A stretch of 64,000 bases of DNA from contig NZ_OY782038.1 in the NCBI RefSeq assembly GCF_963677575.1, positions 2,545,501 through 2,609,500 on the forward strand, in the 5' to 3' direction. Positions 18,801-25,325 of the stretch are shown in pieces; position 1 is the stretch's first letter; every line of letters begins with the position of its first letter. Both the position numbers and the translations under genes were made by a program. A model generated the notes under the pieces. That model saw only the letters and a list, made by a program, of their open reading frames with translations. It made no database searches and had not been told where the DNA came from. Source of the stretch: an uncultured Draconibacterium sp. Lineage in GTDB: Bacteria > Bacteroidota > Bacteroidia > Bacteroidales > Prolixibacteraceae.

Positions 18801-19380
18801 TAATTTCCTGCGATTCAAAACCAACTGATGAAAAAACGAGAACAGCATTTTCATCAGGCACTTGCATGGTATAAGCACCATCCATATCTGTTGTAACCCC
18901 CGTAACCGTTCCCTTAAGCAATACTGTTACGCCCGGAATTTCCAGTCCGTCTTCACCACTGGTAACTTTCCCGGAAACCTGCTTTTTTTGCGGTTCCTCC
19001 GCGGGTATCGCCTCCTTATTAATTGGCTTTTCTTCCGGTTTTATAACAATAACATTGTCAATAACCTCGTAACCTAAACCGGAGTCTTTCAGACAATTTG
19101 CCAAAACTTCATCAATAGAAGCATTCTCCAGGTTTACACTAATTTGCTTCACATTCAGCACTTCTTCGTGTGAATAAAAGAACTCGTAGTCACTTTGGTT
19201 CTTAATAGTTTCAAGAACTTCCTCCAAACTGGCTTCTTTTATATTCAGGCTAAAACCTGCCTGAGACTTTGCAGAAAGTGAAATTTGGAATGCGAAAATC
19301 AGAATCAGAATTAGTTTCATTCTTCGTAATAGTACAGAGCACCTCCGAAGAGGTACACGATTAGAATAGATTTTTTTCAT
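15877..19380 (-). CDS. SusC/RagA TonB-dependent outer-membrane transporter with STN domain
   Basis: A 1167-residue TonB-dependent beta-barrel transporter. After a signal region (roughly residues 21-40) comes an STN domain (about 42-114), the signalling module that talks to FecR-type anti-sigma factors. A carboxypeptidase-D-like regulatory domain (about 134-206, KVTSGEDGLEIPGVTVLLKG) follows, then a TonB-box-like EIDEVIVTALG (211-221). Next is the plug, with SGKASGVQI, IIVDGTPL and ILKGASAAAVWGSRAANGVV. The long barrel ends VLFNLQLNL. The start at 19380 gives an unusually basic leader MKKIYSNRVPLRRCSVLLRR; MKLILILIFAF at residue 21 is an alternative start. The gene is preceded by fecR and an ECF sigma gene, so expression is likely induced by its own substrate. 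SusD follows immediately. Confidence 0.95.
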   Translation of the reverse strand: MKKIYSNRVPLRRCSVLLRRMKLILILIFAFQISLSAKSQAGFSLNIKEASLEEVLETIKNQSDYEFFYSHEEVLNVKQISVNLENASIDEVLANCLKDSGLGYEVIDNVIVIKPEEKPINKEAIPAEEPQKKQVSGKVTSGEDGLEIPGVTVLLKGTVTGVTTDMDGAYTMQVPDENAVLVFSSVGFESQEITVGTKTEINIQLESSVTEIDEVIVTALGTTVRIDQTATTNSVVQAREMERSGESGVINALSGKASGVQIRRTNGDPGAGSSIQIRGANTIYGDSQPLIIVDGTPLSNDNIAYGAELSQQSRLDDINANDIASVQILKGASAAAVWGSRAANGVVIITTKSGRLNQKPNVQYSYTKSFDMISVKMPLQSTYGQGRGGVWSASYAESWGDKIADRSGAADEVNTSGAYFVGDITGTTYYPVTGKNSTAVYTDSNYDQVFQTGGFDQHNISVSGGGKTTSYYIGFERLDQEGIIRNFTLERNNARINTQTNIYDWLKFNNKFSYTSVKSNRVQQAGDNTNGAVLGLYRNAPDFDVTDYKGQYVSAAGEVFERQRSYRRHLGENINPTYNNPLWSIYEQEMPDKVEHFVVSPELEINPTDWIKFIVRGGLDFYKDNRMEFFPVGSAGGSNANGRMEQQDITSKEVNADAIAIIDHDITEDISLTATLGVNYNDRYRTIDVTSVSPFAVTSRLQSTALAGGAPEATSWDKTINHIRSNRGYGVLSFSLFDQLYITTSGTVEAASSIKGNFFYPSADVAWQFTDLVESDFLSFGKIRASWGKVGIQPAPYKFQTLATAGLSDFGGAYAFDSEKGSEELSPEIKKEWEVGTNLRFIEDRISLDFTYYNNETTGILFAVKTNPSSGYTYNYKNAATMSNKGIEIDLGGRIIDKKDFQVKLNTNFNKNRNNVDDIAGAETVDTGGTSKIVKGYPVSSFYMPGTLRDENGDMVLDDNGFPQLDTDNRVLGDPNPDWRGGLGFDVNYKNFDLSVLFEHSHGGDYINRTNIVLYGFGKHEDVSKEVTLTEDLVNHSGEVIPAGSTVRGNIEDFGGGDVLLDETWYRQSIGGGLGFSKANDLFLDDASWTKLRNVTLGYTFNKVNITQKFAIKSLRVSVTGRDLFLWTKVRDVDPETNNYGVSIVSGMNYFNNPGTRSVLFNLQLNL

Positions 19381-19439
19381 ACCTTTAACGTGTTTAAATT
19401 AATATCCTTCGTAACTGGTCAGGGTGTTATTTAAATTTC

Positions 19440-19461
19440 GGAGGATGTGGCCTCATCCTCC
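19440..19461 (-). terminator. Hairpin between fecR and susC
   Basis: Eight-bp arms (19440-19447 and 19454-19461) form a GGAGGATG/CATCCTCC stem with a 6-nt loop. It lies just past the fecR stop and 60 nt before the susC start. On the plus strand six T follow, but the genes run on the minus strand, where only GAAATTTAAAT follows, so termination would be partial at best. The core matches the hairpin between susD and ggt. Confidence 0.55.
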
Positions 19462-19470
19462 TTTTTTCAT

Positions 19471-20664
19471 TTAATTAACAGTTATAGAATTTTCAGTATT
19501 CTCGAATTTTACGTTTGTTGTTAGTTCAATAATGTGCAATGTTTCATTTATATCGTGGTATTTAAATAAAGTACCTGAAAAATGTATGTTCTTCTTCTTG
19601 ATGTTGGCAAACGACACATCAATATCATACCATCGTGAAAGCTTCGACATCACACCCTCAAGACTCTCATATTCAAATATATACTTACCAAATATCCATG
19701 ATGTAATAAGGTCAGTATTGGCTTCACTTTTATCGAGCAATCTGGTTCCTTTATCAAGCGTTGCCTGCATACCGGGCTCCAAAAGCAATTTGTTTTTACC
19801 TGTTCGTATTTTTACCTGTCCCGTTACCAGCGTGGTTTCTACTGTCTGATCTTCAGGATATGCCATAACATTAAATGTTGTTCCCAACACTTCAACATCC
19901 ATTTCGCTGGTTGAAACAATAAATGGTTTTGTTTTATCATGTGCCACCTCAAAATAGGCTTCGCCTGTTAAATACACTTTTCGGATATCGCCTGTGAAAG
20001 AAACCGGGTATTTTATTGCCGACGACGCATTTAACCACACCTTTGTTCCATCGGCTAAAACCAGATTATACACTTTGCTTCGTGGAGTAACCAGACTGTT
20101 GTATTTTACTTCTTCAATTTTTTTCTCCTCTTTATCGTATAATAAGGTTGAGTCTTTTTGGTGAATTTGAGCGCCGTCAATTTCAACTATCGATTCGCTA
20201 TTCTCCGATTGAAGTAGAACAACTTCTCCCTCATCGGTAATCAGCGAGGACTCTTTCAGTTCTGAAATTTGCTTTTCCAACTCGGCAAAAGTGGCTACTG
20301 AATCTTCGTTAGAAAAGTTGTGAAGCAGAAAATAAGATGCAACAGCAAGTGGTATTGCTAATATTGCTACATATTTTAAAGCCGTACCAAATAGTTTTCG
20401 TACAGGCGTTTGCTTACGCGACTCAATTTTATGAAAAATTTTTTCCCACGAAGCATGGTCATCAATCTGATGATACTTCTTTTCAATTAAAGCAAGATTT
20501 TTCCTGCTTAGGAGTTTTTGGTACAGTGCCGTGTTTTGCTCCGATTGCGACAACCAGTCATCAAGCAACTGTAACTCTTCATTAGTAGCTTCCCGGCTAA
20601 TCTTCTTTACTATGATTTCCGGAATTTTTGTAATATTTTCTTGCCTTGTGTTCATATTCAACAT
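19471..20664 (-). CDS. FecR-family anti-sigma factor
   Basis: A single-pass inner-membrane regulator that holds an ECF sigma factor until a TonB-dependent transporter signals through its STN domain. The 397-residue protein has a cytoplasmic N-terminal region with a DUF4880-like helix pattern, a transmembrane segment at about residues 93-114, and a periplasmic FecR domain. The FecR domain contains DGTKVWLNASSAIKYP, LTGEAYFEV and VEVLGTTFNVMAY. The C-terminal domain ends with SLEGVMSKLSRWYDIDV and LTTNVKFENT, typical of the Bacteroidota type. A second ATG at 20655 is also possible. It lies 60 nt after the sigma gene and 90 nt before susC. The arrangement is the standard regulatory trio. Confidence 0.94.
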   Translation of the reverse strand: MLNMNTRQENITKIPEIIVKKISREATNEELQLLDDWLSQSEQNTALYQKLLSRKNLALIEKKYHQIDDHASWEKIFHKIESRKQTPVRKLFGTALKYVAILAIPLAVASYFLLHNFSNEDSVATFAELEKQISELKESSLITDEGEVVLLQSENSESIVEIDGAQIHQKDSTLLYDKEEKKIEEVKYNSLVTPRSKVYNLVLADGTKVWLNASSAIKYPVSFTGDIRKVYLTGEAYFEVAHDKTKPFIVSTSEMDVEVLGTTFNVMAYPEDQTVETTLVTGQVKIRTGKNKLLLEPGMQATLDKGTRLLDKSEANTDLITSWIFGKYIFEYESLEGVMSKLSRWYDIDVSFANIKKKNIHFSGTLFKYHDINETLHIIELTTNVKFENTENSITVN

Positions 20665-20724
20665 TTATAAAACAGGCGAGAGGGGAAAAGGAACTATACA
20701 AAATCATATTTTTTTAAAGTCTTT

Positions 20725-21297
20725 CTACAAAATATGACACATATATGAGAAAATAACTATCAAAACGTCTGCAATTCTGAGATTTTGTTTCAAATATTTA
20801 TATGCGGATGCTTTGTGATTTTTTACAGTGTAAACCGAAATTTGCAGTTTTTCGGCAATCTCATCGTTTTTAAATCCTTCCAGTTGCATGATTAGAATTT
20901 CCCGTGCCCTTGGAGGTAACTCTTTCAACGTTTTTTGAATTAAACGCTGGGTTTCGTTTTCAATGAAATTCAGATTATAAAAATTGTCGGTAGTTTTTTG
21001 ATCCCGAATTGCTTTTTCCCGATAGCCTTTTTTAACGGCTTCGTGCTCCAGCAAATTCAACGATTTATTTTTTGCGGCTTGATACAGATATGATTTAAAC
21101 GCGGATAGATTTTGGAACGGAAGCTTTTTTTCCCAGATGGAAACAAAAACATCTTGCGCAATATCTTCCACCTGATCCGGATCGGAAATATACTTCCCGA
21201 TGAACAAGCAAATACTTTTATAATACGTATCAAAAACGTACTTAAAAGCATCTTTATCGCCTTTCTCCAGACGTAATATTGCTTCAAAGTCCTCCAT
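20725..21297 (-). CDS. ECF-type RNA polymerase sigma factor
   Basis: A 190-residue sigma-70 family factor of the Bacteroidota ECF type that would direct transcription of the susCD locus once released by the adjacent FecR. Region 2 is seen as DAFKYVFDTYYKSICLFIGKY and DQVEDIAQDVFVSIWEKK. Region 4 is LKELPPRAREILIMQLEGF with the helix-turn-helix NDEIAEKLQISVYTVKNHKASAYKYLK. The last 15 residues are hydrophobic (ADVLIVIFSYMCHIL), which is common in this group. It is the first gene of the minus-strand run. The 186-bp gap to the divergent TlpA-like gene presumably holds both promoters, but I could not pick out a convincing one. Confidence 0.94.
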   Translation of the reverse strand: MEDFEAILRLEKGDKDAFKYVFDTYYKSICLFIGKYISDPDQVEDIAQDVFVSIWEKKLPFQNLSAFKSYLYQAAKNKSLNLLEHEAVKKGYREKAIRDQKTTDNFYNLNFIENETQRLIQKTLKELPPRAREILIMQLEGFKNDEIAEKLQISVYTVKNHKASAYKYLKQNLRIADVLIVIFSYMCHIL

Positions 21298-21483
21298 GTC
21301 CGTAATAGTAGTCGGACGAAATTATTTAAAAAATTGAAGCAAGCATATTTCCGGTTTTTGCCAAAAAACAGGAAAACAGTTCTAAACTAGTTCTTTTTCG
21401 TCACTTACCTGTTTTATTAAAACATTTACAAAAATTAACGAATTAATATATAATTAATGTTTTACTTATAATTCTGATAGACT

Positions 21484-22008
21484 ATGTATAGATTTTCAGT
21501 CATTATGCTATTAGCCATAATGAGCACAAATGTATTTTCGCAAGAAAAAAAGAAGATTGATTTTGAATCGTTCGATATAACCAAAGTTGGCGATCAGGTT
21601 CCTGACTTTTTCTTTACAACCATCAACGGGAAAAGTTACAAAATGTCGGAACTAAGAGGGAAAACCGTAATGCTTGTTTTCTTTGCAACCTGGTGTGGAC
21701 CATGCATGAAAGAACTTCCGCAAATTCAATCAGAAATTTGGGAAGAGTACAAATCGGATGATTTTATAGTTGTTGCGCTGGGAAGAGATCACTCGATGGA
21801 GGAGATTAAAAAGTTTAACGCAGAAAAAGGTTTTACTTTTCTGCTCGGGCCAGATCCGGAGCATAAAATTTATGGTCAATTTTTCCAAAAGTATATTCCT
21901 CGAAATGTGGTGGTAAATAAAGAAGGTAAGATTATTTACCAAAAACAGGGCTACCGAGAAGAGGATGTTAAAAATCTGAAGTCGATCCTTGAAGAACAAG
22001 TCATGTAA
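21484..22008 (+). CDS. TlpA-like periplasmic thioredoxin-fold protein
   Basis: A 174-residue exported protein of the TlpA/ResA type, which exchanges disulfides in the periplasm. A signal peptide (MYRFSVIMLLAIMSTNVFSQ) is followed by the AhpC/TSA-like PDFFFTTINGKSYKMSELRGK. The redox motif is WCGPC in VFFATWCGPCMKELP, and the cis-Pro region is KYIPRNVVVNKEG. It is divergent from the ECF sigma gene of the thiol-peptide locus and convergent with the deacetylase gene, with only 38 nt between stops and no clear terminator. A link to thiol metabolism is tempting but not shown; such proteins are common in this phylum. Confidence 0.88.
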   Translation: MYRFSVIMLLAIMSTNVFSQEKKKIDFESFDITKVGDQVPDFFFTTINGKSYKMSELRGKTVMLVFFATWCGPCMKELPQIQSEIWEEYKSDDFIVVALGRDHSMEEIKKFNAEKGFTFLLGPDPEHKIYGQFFQKYIPRNVVVNKEGKIIYQKQGYREEDVKNLKSILEEQVM

Positions 22009-22046
22009 AACCAAAACTATTGGCGCTAATCCAACTAGAACATAAA

Positions 22047-22817
22047 TCACTGATGTTCTTTCACGTACTTCATTACATTTATAAAGGAGTCGCTGTAAAG
22101 ATCATCACTGTTTTCGCTTACATACTGCAGCAGTTGTTTATGTACATCTGCTGCGGTATTTAAATACCCACCGCCAACACTATGAAACATAAACACCACA
22201 ATGGTTCCTTTTGCTTTGGCATCCTCAACCTGAGCGATCAAATCTTTAATACCCGGATCAACCGATGTGTAACTTGGTGTTTTCCAGGTTTTATATCCAT
22301 CCATGGTTTCCGGGATTGGACCATCGCAGCGCGCAACTACAAACATCTTTTTTATTGAATCGGTAAAATCCACTCCATTGGCAACATAGTTGCTGCAGGT
22401 GTACCCGTACGATCGATCAGTATTTCCGTCGATCGCCTTTAACAAAGTGTTGGCTGTTTTTAACTCGGCAATAATTTGTTCGGGCGTGTAAGTCCTCAGG
22501 TCGTATTCAGGTTTTACCCAGTCCTGCCCTGTTCCATCGCAGGGATGAAACAAGGTGTGGTTTCCCAACTCGTGGCCCCGCTTTGTAATGGCGCGCCACT
22601 CTTCTGTTCTGTTATATAAACTTGGAGAATTGCCGGTGCAGAAAAATGTTCCTTTCAAACCATACTCGTCCAGTTGCGGCACAGCAATATCCAAATGACA
22701 ATCCAATCCATCGTCGTAAGTAAAAACGACAGCTGCTTTCGCGCCGTTTGGCCACTTAAACTGTGCGTTTGAGCTGAATGTAAAAACAGTCAGCACAACT
22801 ATTAATACTATTCTCAT
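22047..22817 (-). CDS. Secreted polysaccharide deacetylase (NodB fold)
   Basis: A 256-residue carbohydrate esterase 4 type protein with an N-terminal signal peptide (residues 1-19 or so). The catalytic base and metal Asp pair is in FTYDDG (D35, D36), and the metal His pair is in GNHTLFHPC (H87, H91). Later motifs are weaker than in typical chitin or peptidoglycan deacetylases. Its ATG overlaps the stop of the upstream dapF-like gene by four bases (ATGA), so the two are translationally coupled. The substrate is unknown; coupling to a DAP-epimerase-like gene suggests a cell-wall role, as inference only. Confidence 0.85.
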   Translation of the reverse strand: MRIVLIVVLTVFTFSSNAQFKWPNGAKAAVVFTYDDGLDCHLDIAVPQLDEYGLKGTFFCTGNSPSLYNRTEEWRAITKRGHELGNHTLFHPCDGTGQDWVKPEYDLRTYTPEQIIAELKTANTLLKAIDGNTDRSYGYTCSNYVANGVDFTDSIKKMFVVARCDGPIPETMDGYKTWKTPSYTSVDPGIKDLIAQVEDAKAKGTIVVFMFHSVGGGYLNTAADVHKQLLQYVSENSDDLYSDSFINVMKYVKEHQ

Positions 22818-23677
22818 AGTTCCAAATCCTCAATTAATTCTGCACCTAATGTTCCTGATCCAATTTCGCGTACTTCGCCGGTCATGCGGATTTCCCAGTC
22901 TTCATCAATTTCAATGGCCAAGTTTCCACCAGGCATTTTTATGGTGAGGTTGCGCTCGGTCAATCCTCGCTTTACTACCGTGCAAGCCACTGCACACGAT
23001 GAACTTCCTGATGCCAATGTCCAGCCGGCGCCGCGCTCCCAAATCATCACTTCCACTTCGTTTGGCGAGACCACTTTTGCAAACTGCACATTTATGCGGT
23101 TCGGAAACATCGGATTCGTCTCAATTTGCGGACCGAAAGTTTTTATTTCCTTTTCATCCAATTCGTCCTTTAAAACCACACAATGCGGATTCCCCACCGA
23201 TACACAGTTAATTTCATATCCTCGATATTCCAGTTCCAGCGTCTCCCCAATGCATTCCTCTTTTTCACAATTAACAGGTACTTTTTTCGATTCGAAAATT
23301 GCTTTTCCCATATCCACTTTTATGGTGAAAGCTTTGTTATTTTTCTCCTCAATTACTTCGGCTTTCACTAATCCGCCCGGCGTTTCAATGCTAAATGATT
23401 TTGATTGGGCAAAACCATAATCGTACAAATACTTGGCAAAAATACGCAAGCCATTTCCACTTTTTTCAGCTTCCGAACCATCGGGATTCAGAATACGCAA
23501 ACCGAAATCGGCTTTCTCGCTTGGCACTTTCAAAAGAATGCCGTCGGAGCCAATTCCAAAGTGAACATCGCAAATGCGAATTATGGCTTTTTCCGTTAAT
23601 TCAAAAGTTATCTCATCCTGGTTTAAAACAATGTAATCGTTGCCCAGGCCGTGTGATTTTACAAAGAAGTTTTGCAT
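22814..23677 (-). CDS. dapF: Diaminopimelate epimerase family protein with Ser for the first catalytic Cys
   Basis: Members of this PLP-independent family use two cysteines to invert an alpha-carbon; DapF converts LL- to meso-DAP for lysine and peptidoglycan. This 287-residue protein has the duplicated fold with HGLGNDY, FGIGSDG, NPDGSEAEKSGNGLRIF, GNPHC and ASGSSSCAV. The usual first catalytic Cys lies in a CGNG motif; here it reads SGNG, with Ser73 (codon AGT). The second Cys is kept (Cys228). Either this is a Ser-type DapF branch that still works, or a related epimerase for another substrate. It overlaps the deacetylase gene by four bases. DapL, which makes LL-DAP, is encoded 1.6 kb away in the opposite direction, supporting a DAP role. 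I keep the symbol as the best family label. Confidence 0.78.
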   Translation of the reverse strand: MQNFFVKSHGLGNDYIVLNQDEITFELTEKAIIRICDVHFGIGSDGILLKVPSEKADFGLRILNPDGSEAEKSGNGLRIFAKYLYDYGFAQSKSFSIETPGGLVKAEVIEEKNNKAFTIKVDMGKAIFESKKVPVNCEKEECIGETLELEYRGYEINCVSVGNPHCVVLKDELDEKEIKTFGPQIETNPMFPNRINVQFAKVVSPNEVEVMIWERGAGWTLASGSSSCAVACTVVKRGLTERNLTIKMPGGNLAIEIDEDWEIRMTGEVREIGSGTLGAELIEDLEL

Positions 23678-23692
23678 CTTGGTTTTATATTT

Positions 23693-24118
23693 TTAAGAGA
23701 TTTCAAAATTATAATTCTTAATGAACTCATTGTACTCTTCCTCCCAACTTTTCTTTTTATGATGAATTTCCTGGTTCTGAATATAGATCTTTACTTTCTC
23801 AACTTGTGATTCACTAATCGAAACGGCAAAGTATTCATCTGCCCATCTAAAGTTCTTACATAAATTTTCTTTATTTATCCAATATGAGCTTTCGCCTTTT
23901 AACAGTTGAATCACTTTTGCAATGTTCTGATCAGGCAACAGTGATAGTAAACAATGAACATGATCTCGATATCCATTTATTGAATAGATCAGAATATTTT
24001 TTGACTTGGCATATTCTCTAATATGGCTCAGTATTAACAATTTATCCTCACCCGTTAAAACCGGAACTTTGGATTTAGTACCCCATACACAATGTAACCA
24101 ATTCCTAACGTAAGACAT
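23693..24118 (-). mobile_element. IS200-like / REP-associated (Y1) tyrosine transposase gene
   Basis: A 141-residue HUH-fold transposase of the TnpA_REP (RAYT) / IS200 type, which cuts single-stranded hairpin DNA. The metal-binding HVH pair (H53, H55) is in YRDHVHCLLSL. The catalytic tyrosine is Tyr112 in VKIYIQNQEIHH. The C-terminal SWEEEYNEFIKNY is typical of the short forms in Bacteroidota. No accessory TnpB is present. It is flanked on its 5' side by three different palindromes (24133-24230), the layout expected for a RAYT next to its REP substrates. It sits 15 nt upstream of the dapF-like gene, between dapF and dapL. The frame is intact, so it may be active. Confidence 0.88.
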
Positions 24119-24132
24119 ATCTTAAAATTTAA

Positions 24133-24230
24133 GGGCTAAAGCCCGGTTATCTGCTCATTTTCATAACCCCAGGCTTAAGCCTGGGGTTATACTACATTGC
24201 ACCATATCAGGGTTTTAACCCTGATTTTTT
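24133..24230. repeat. Cluster of three palindromes beside the transposase
   Basis: Three hairpins follow each other. The first is 24133-24144 (GGGCTAAAGCCC). The second, 24163-24190, is a perfect 28-bp self-complementary palindrome with core CCAGGCTTAAGCCTGG. The third is 24207-24224 (TCAGGGTT / AACCCTGA), followed by six T on the plus strand. They lie between the start of the transposase gene and the end of the HEPN-like gene, and the third overlaps that gene's stop codon. They are the likely recognition or end sequences of the transposase. Confidence 0.85.
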
Positions 24231-25120
24231 CTATTGTTATTTAATATCAGATTTTGGAGTAACACCATTGTAAGATTTATAACGAATAAAGCGTCGTTCT
24301 GATTTGCAGAACCATTAGTAGGATGCACACCAGCCTTATCCTTTCTGATTCGTTCCAAAAAACTATTAATGTTTAAATAGATAGTATTTGTTAATTCATA
24401 ATCAGAAAGGAGCTGATTATTCTTAGCTTCTTTCAGAAGAACATTGATTTTCTTTTTCTGATTTACTTCTCCATCAACCAGAATTTGTAATGCAGCCTGG
24501 ATTGCATTTATTGATTTTGTAATTACATCATTATAATCTTTTGCCCTGAAACTTTCAAAAGCCTTGTTAAGCTCATTATTCACTCCGTCGTATGTAGAAT
24601 CTTTTAACAATTGAAAAGTGGGATCGTAAATTTCAGTCACAATTTTTTCAGATTGACGGGGAACAAATTGATTGTTTCGAATCATCATGTTTACTCCGAA
24701 TTGAGAAAAAATACTTTCACAAATATCTATCAATTTGTTAAGCTTATTTGTATTACGATCACCCTTAACGACAATATTAAAGTAAATTGAGAGTAATTCA
24801 TAAAAGAAAAAGTCATCAATTTCCTCATACAAAGCAATCTGTAGAGCATCCTCAATATCAAAATAATATCCAACACCTTCTTCACTTGGAGTAAACCCAA
24901 AATTAATTCTTCTATATTTCAGCTGGAGGAGTTCTAATGCCGCAAGCAAACTAGCAGCCTCAAAATTCCAAACCTGATACAACTGAGCATCTAATAGTTC
25001 AGAATACCTTTCTCTAACTTCTGTCCAACTTCTTAGTTGTAAATTTGGATAAAGCGCATTTTTCAAATCTGGACGTGAATGTGAATAGTATTGGAATTCC
25101 ATCTGAATATCTATTTCCAA
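24215..25120 (-). CDS. HEPN/Abi-like protein of unknown function
   Basis: A 301-residue soluble protein. The C-terminal third is all-helical and resembles Abi_C/HEPN domains: DVITKSINAIQAALQIL, a lysine-rich turn, LNINSFLERIRKDKAGVH, then NDALFVINLTMVLLQNLIL. It contains R259-x6-H266, which satisfies the R-x4-6-H catalytic motif of HEPN ribonucleases used in abortive infection and toxin systems. The N-terminal 150 residues I do not recognise. The last codons (NQG and stop) lie inside a palindrome next to the transposase, so the original C-terminus may have been replaced. A second in-frame ATG lies six codons in (25102). No antitoxin-like partner is adjacent. The HEPN assignment comes from pattern recognition and needs profile support. 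Confidence 0.6.
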   Translation of the reverse strand: MEIDIQMEFQYYSHSRPDLKNALYPNLQLRSWTEVRERYSELLDAQLYQVWNFEAASLLAALELLQLKYRRINFGFTPSEEGVGYYFDIEDALQIALYEEIDDFFFYELLSIYFNIVVKGDRNTNKLNKLIDICESIFSQFGVNMMIRNNQFVPRQSEKIVTEIYDPTFQLLKDSTYDGVNNELNKAFESFRAKDYNDVITKSINAIQAALQILVDGEVNQKKKINVLLKEAKNNQLLSDYELTNTIYLNINSFLERIRKDKAGVHPTNGSANQNDALFVINLTMVLLQNLILNNNRKNQG

Positions 25121-25325
25121 TAAAAATAGAAAATATTACTTAATATATAGATTTGTTATGATTCAGTGCCTATTCCACAACTAACTAAAAAAACTATTCA
25201 ACCGCAAATTCTTGTTTCATTAAATTAATCTAAATAACCCCAAACGAGTTGGTCTCAAAAATGCTTGCCGATAGTTTTTTTTATCTTTACGCTCCAATTT
25301 GGAAAACATTATAAAATAGACAGAT

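Noticed and set aside
7402..19380. Ordinary polysaccharide utilisation locus because of the SusCD pair
   Set aside because: No glycoside hydrolase, lyase or sugar kinase is present; all associated enzymes act on gamma-glutamyl or sulfur amino acid bonds.
22884..23420. 178-codon plus-strand frame opposite the dapF-like gene
   Set aside because: The dapF frame carries all family motifs; the antisense frame has none.
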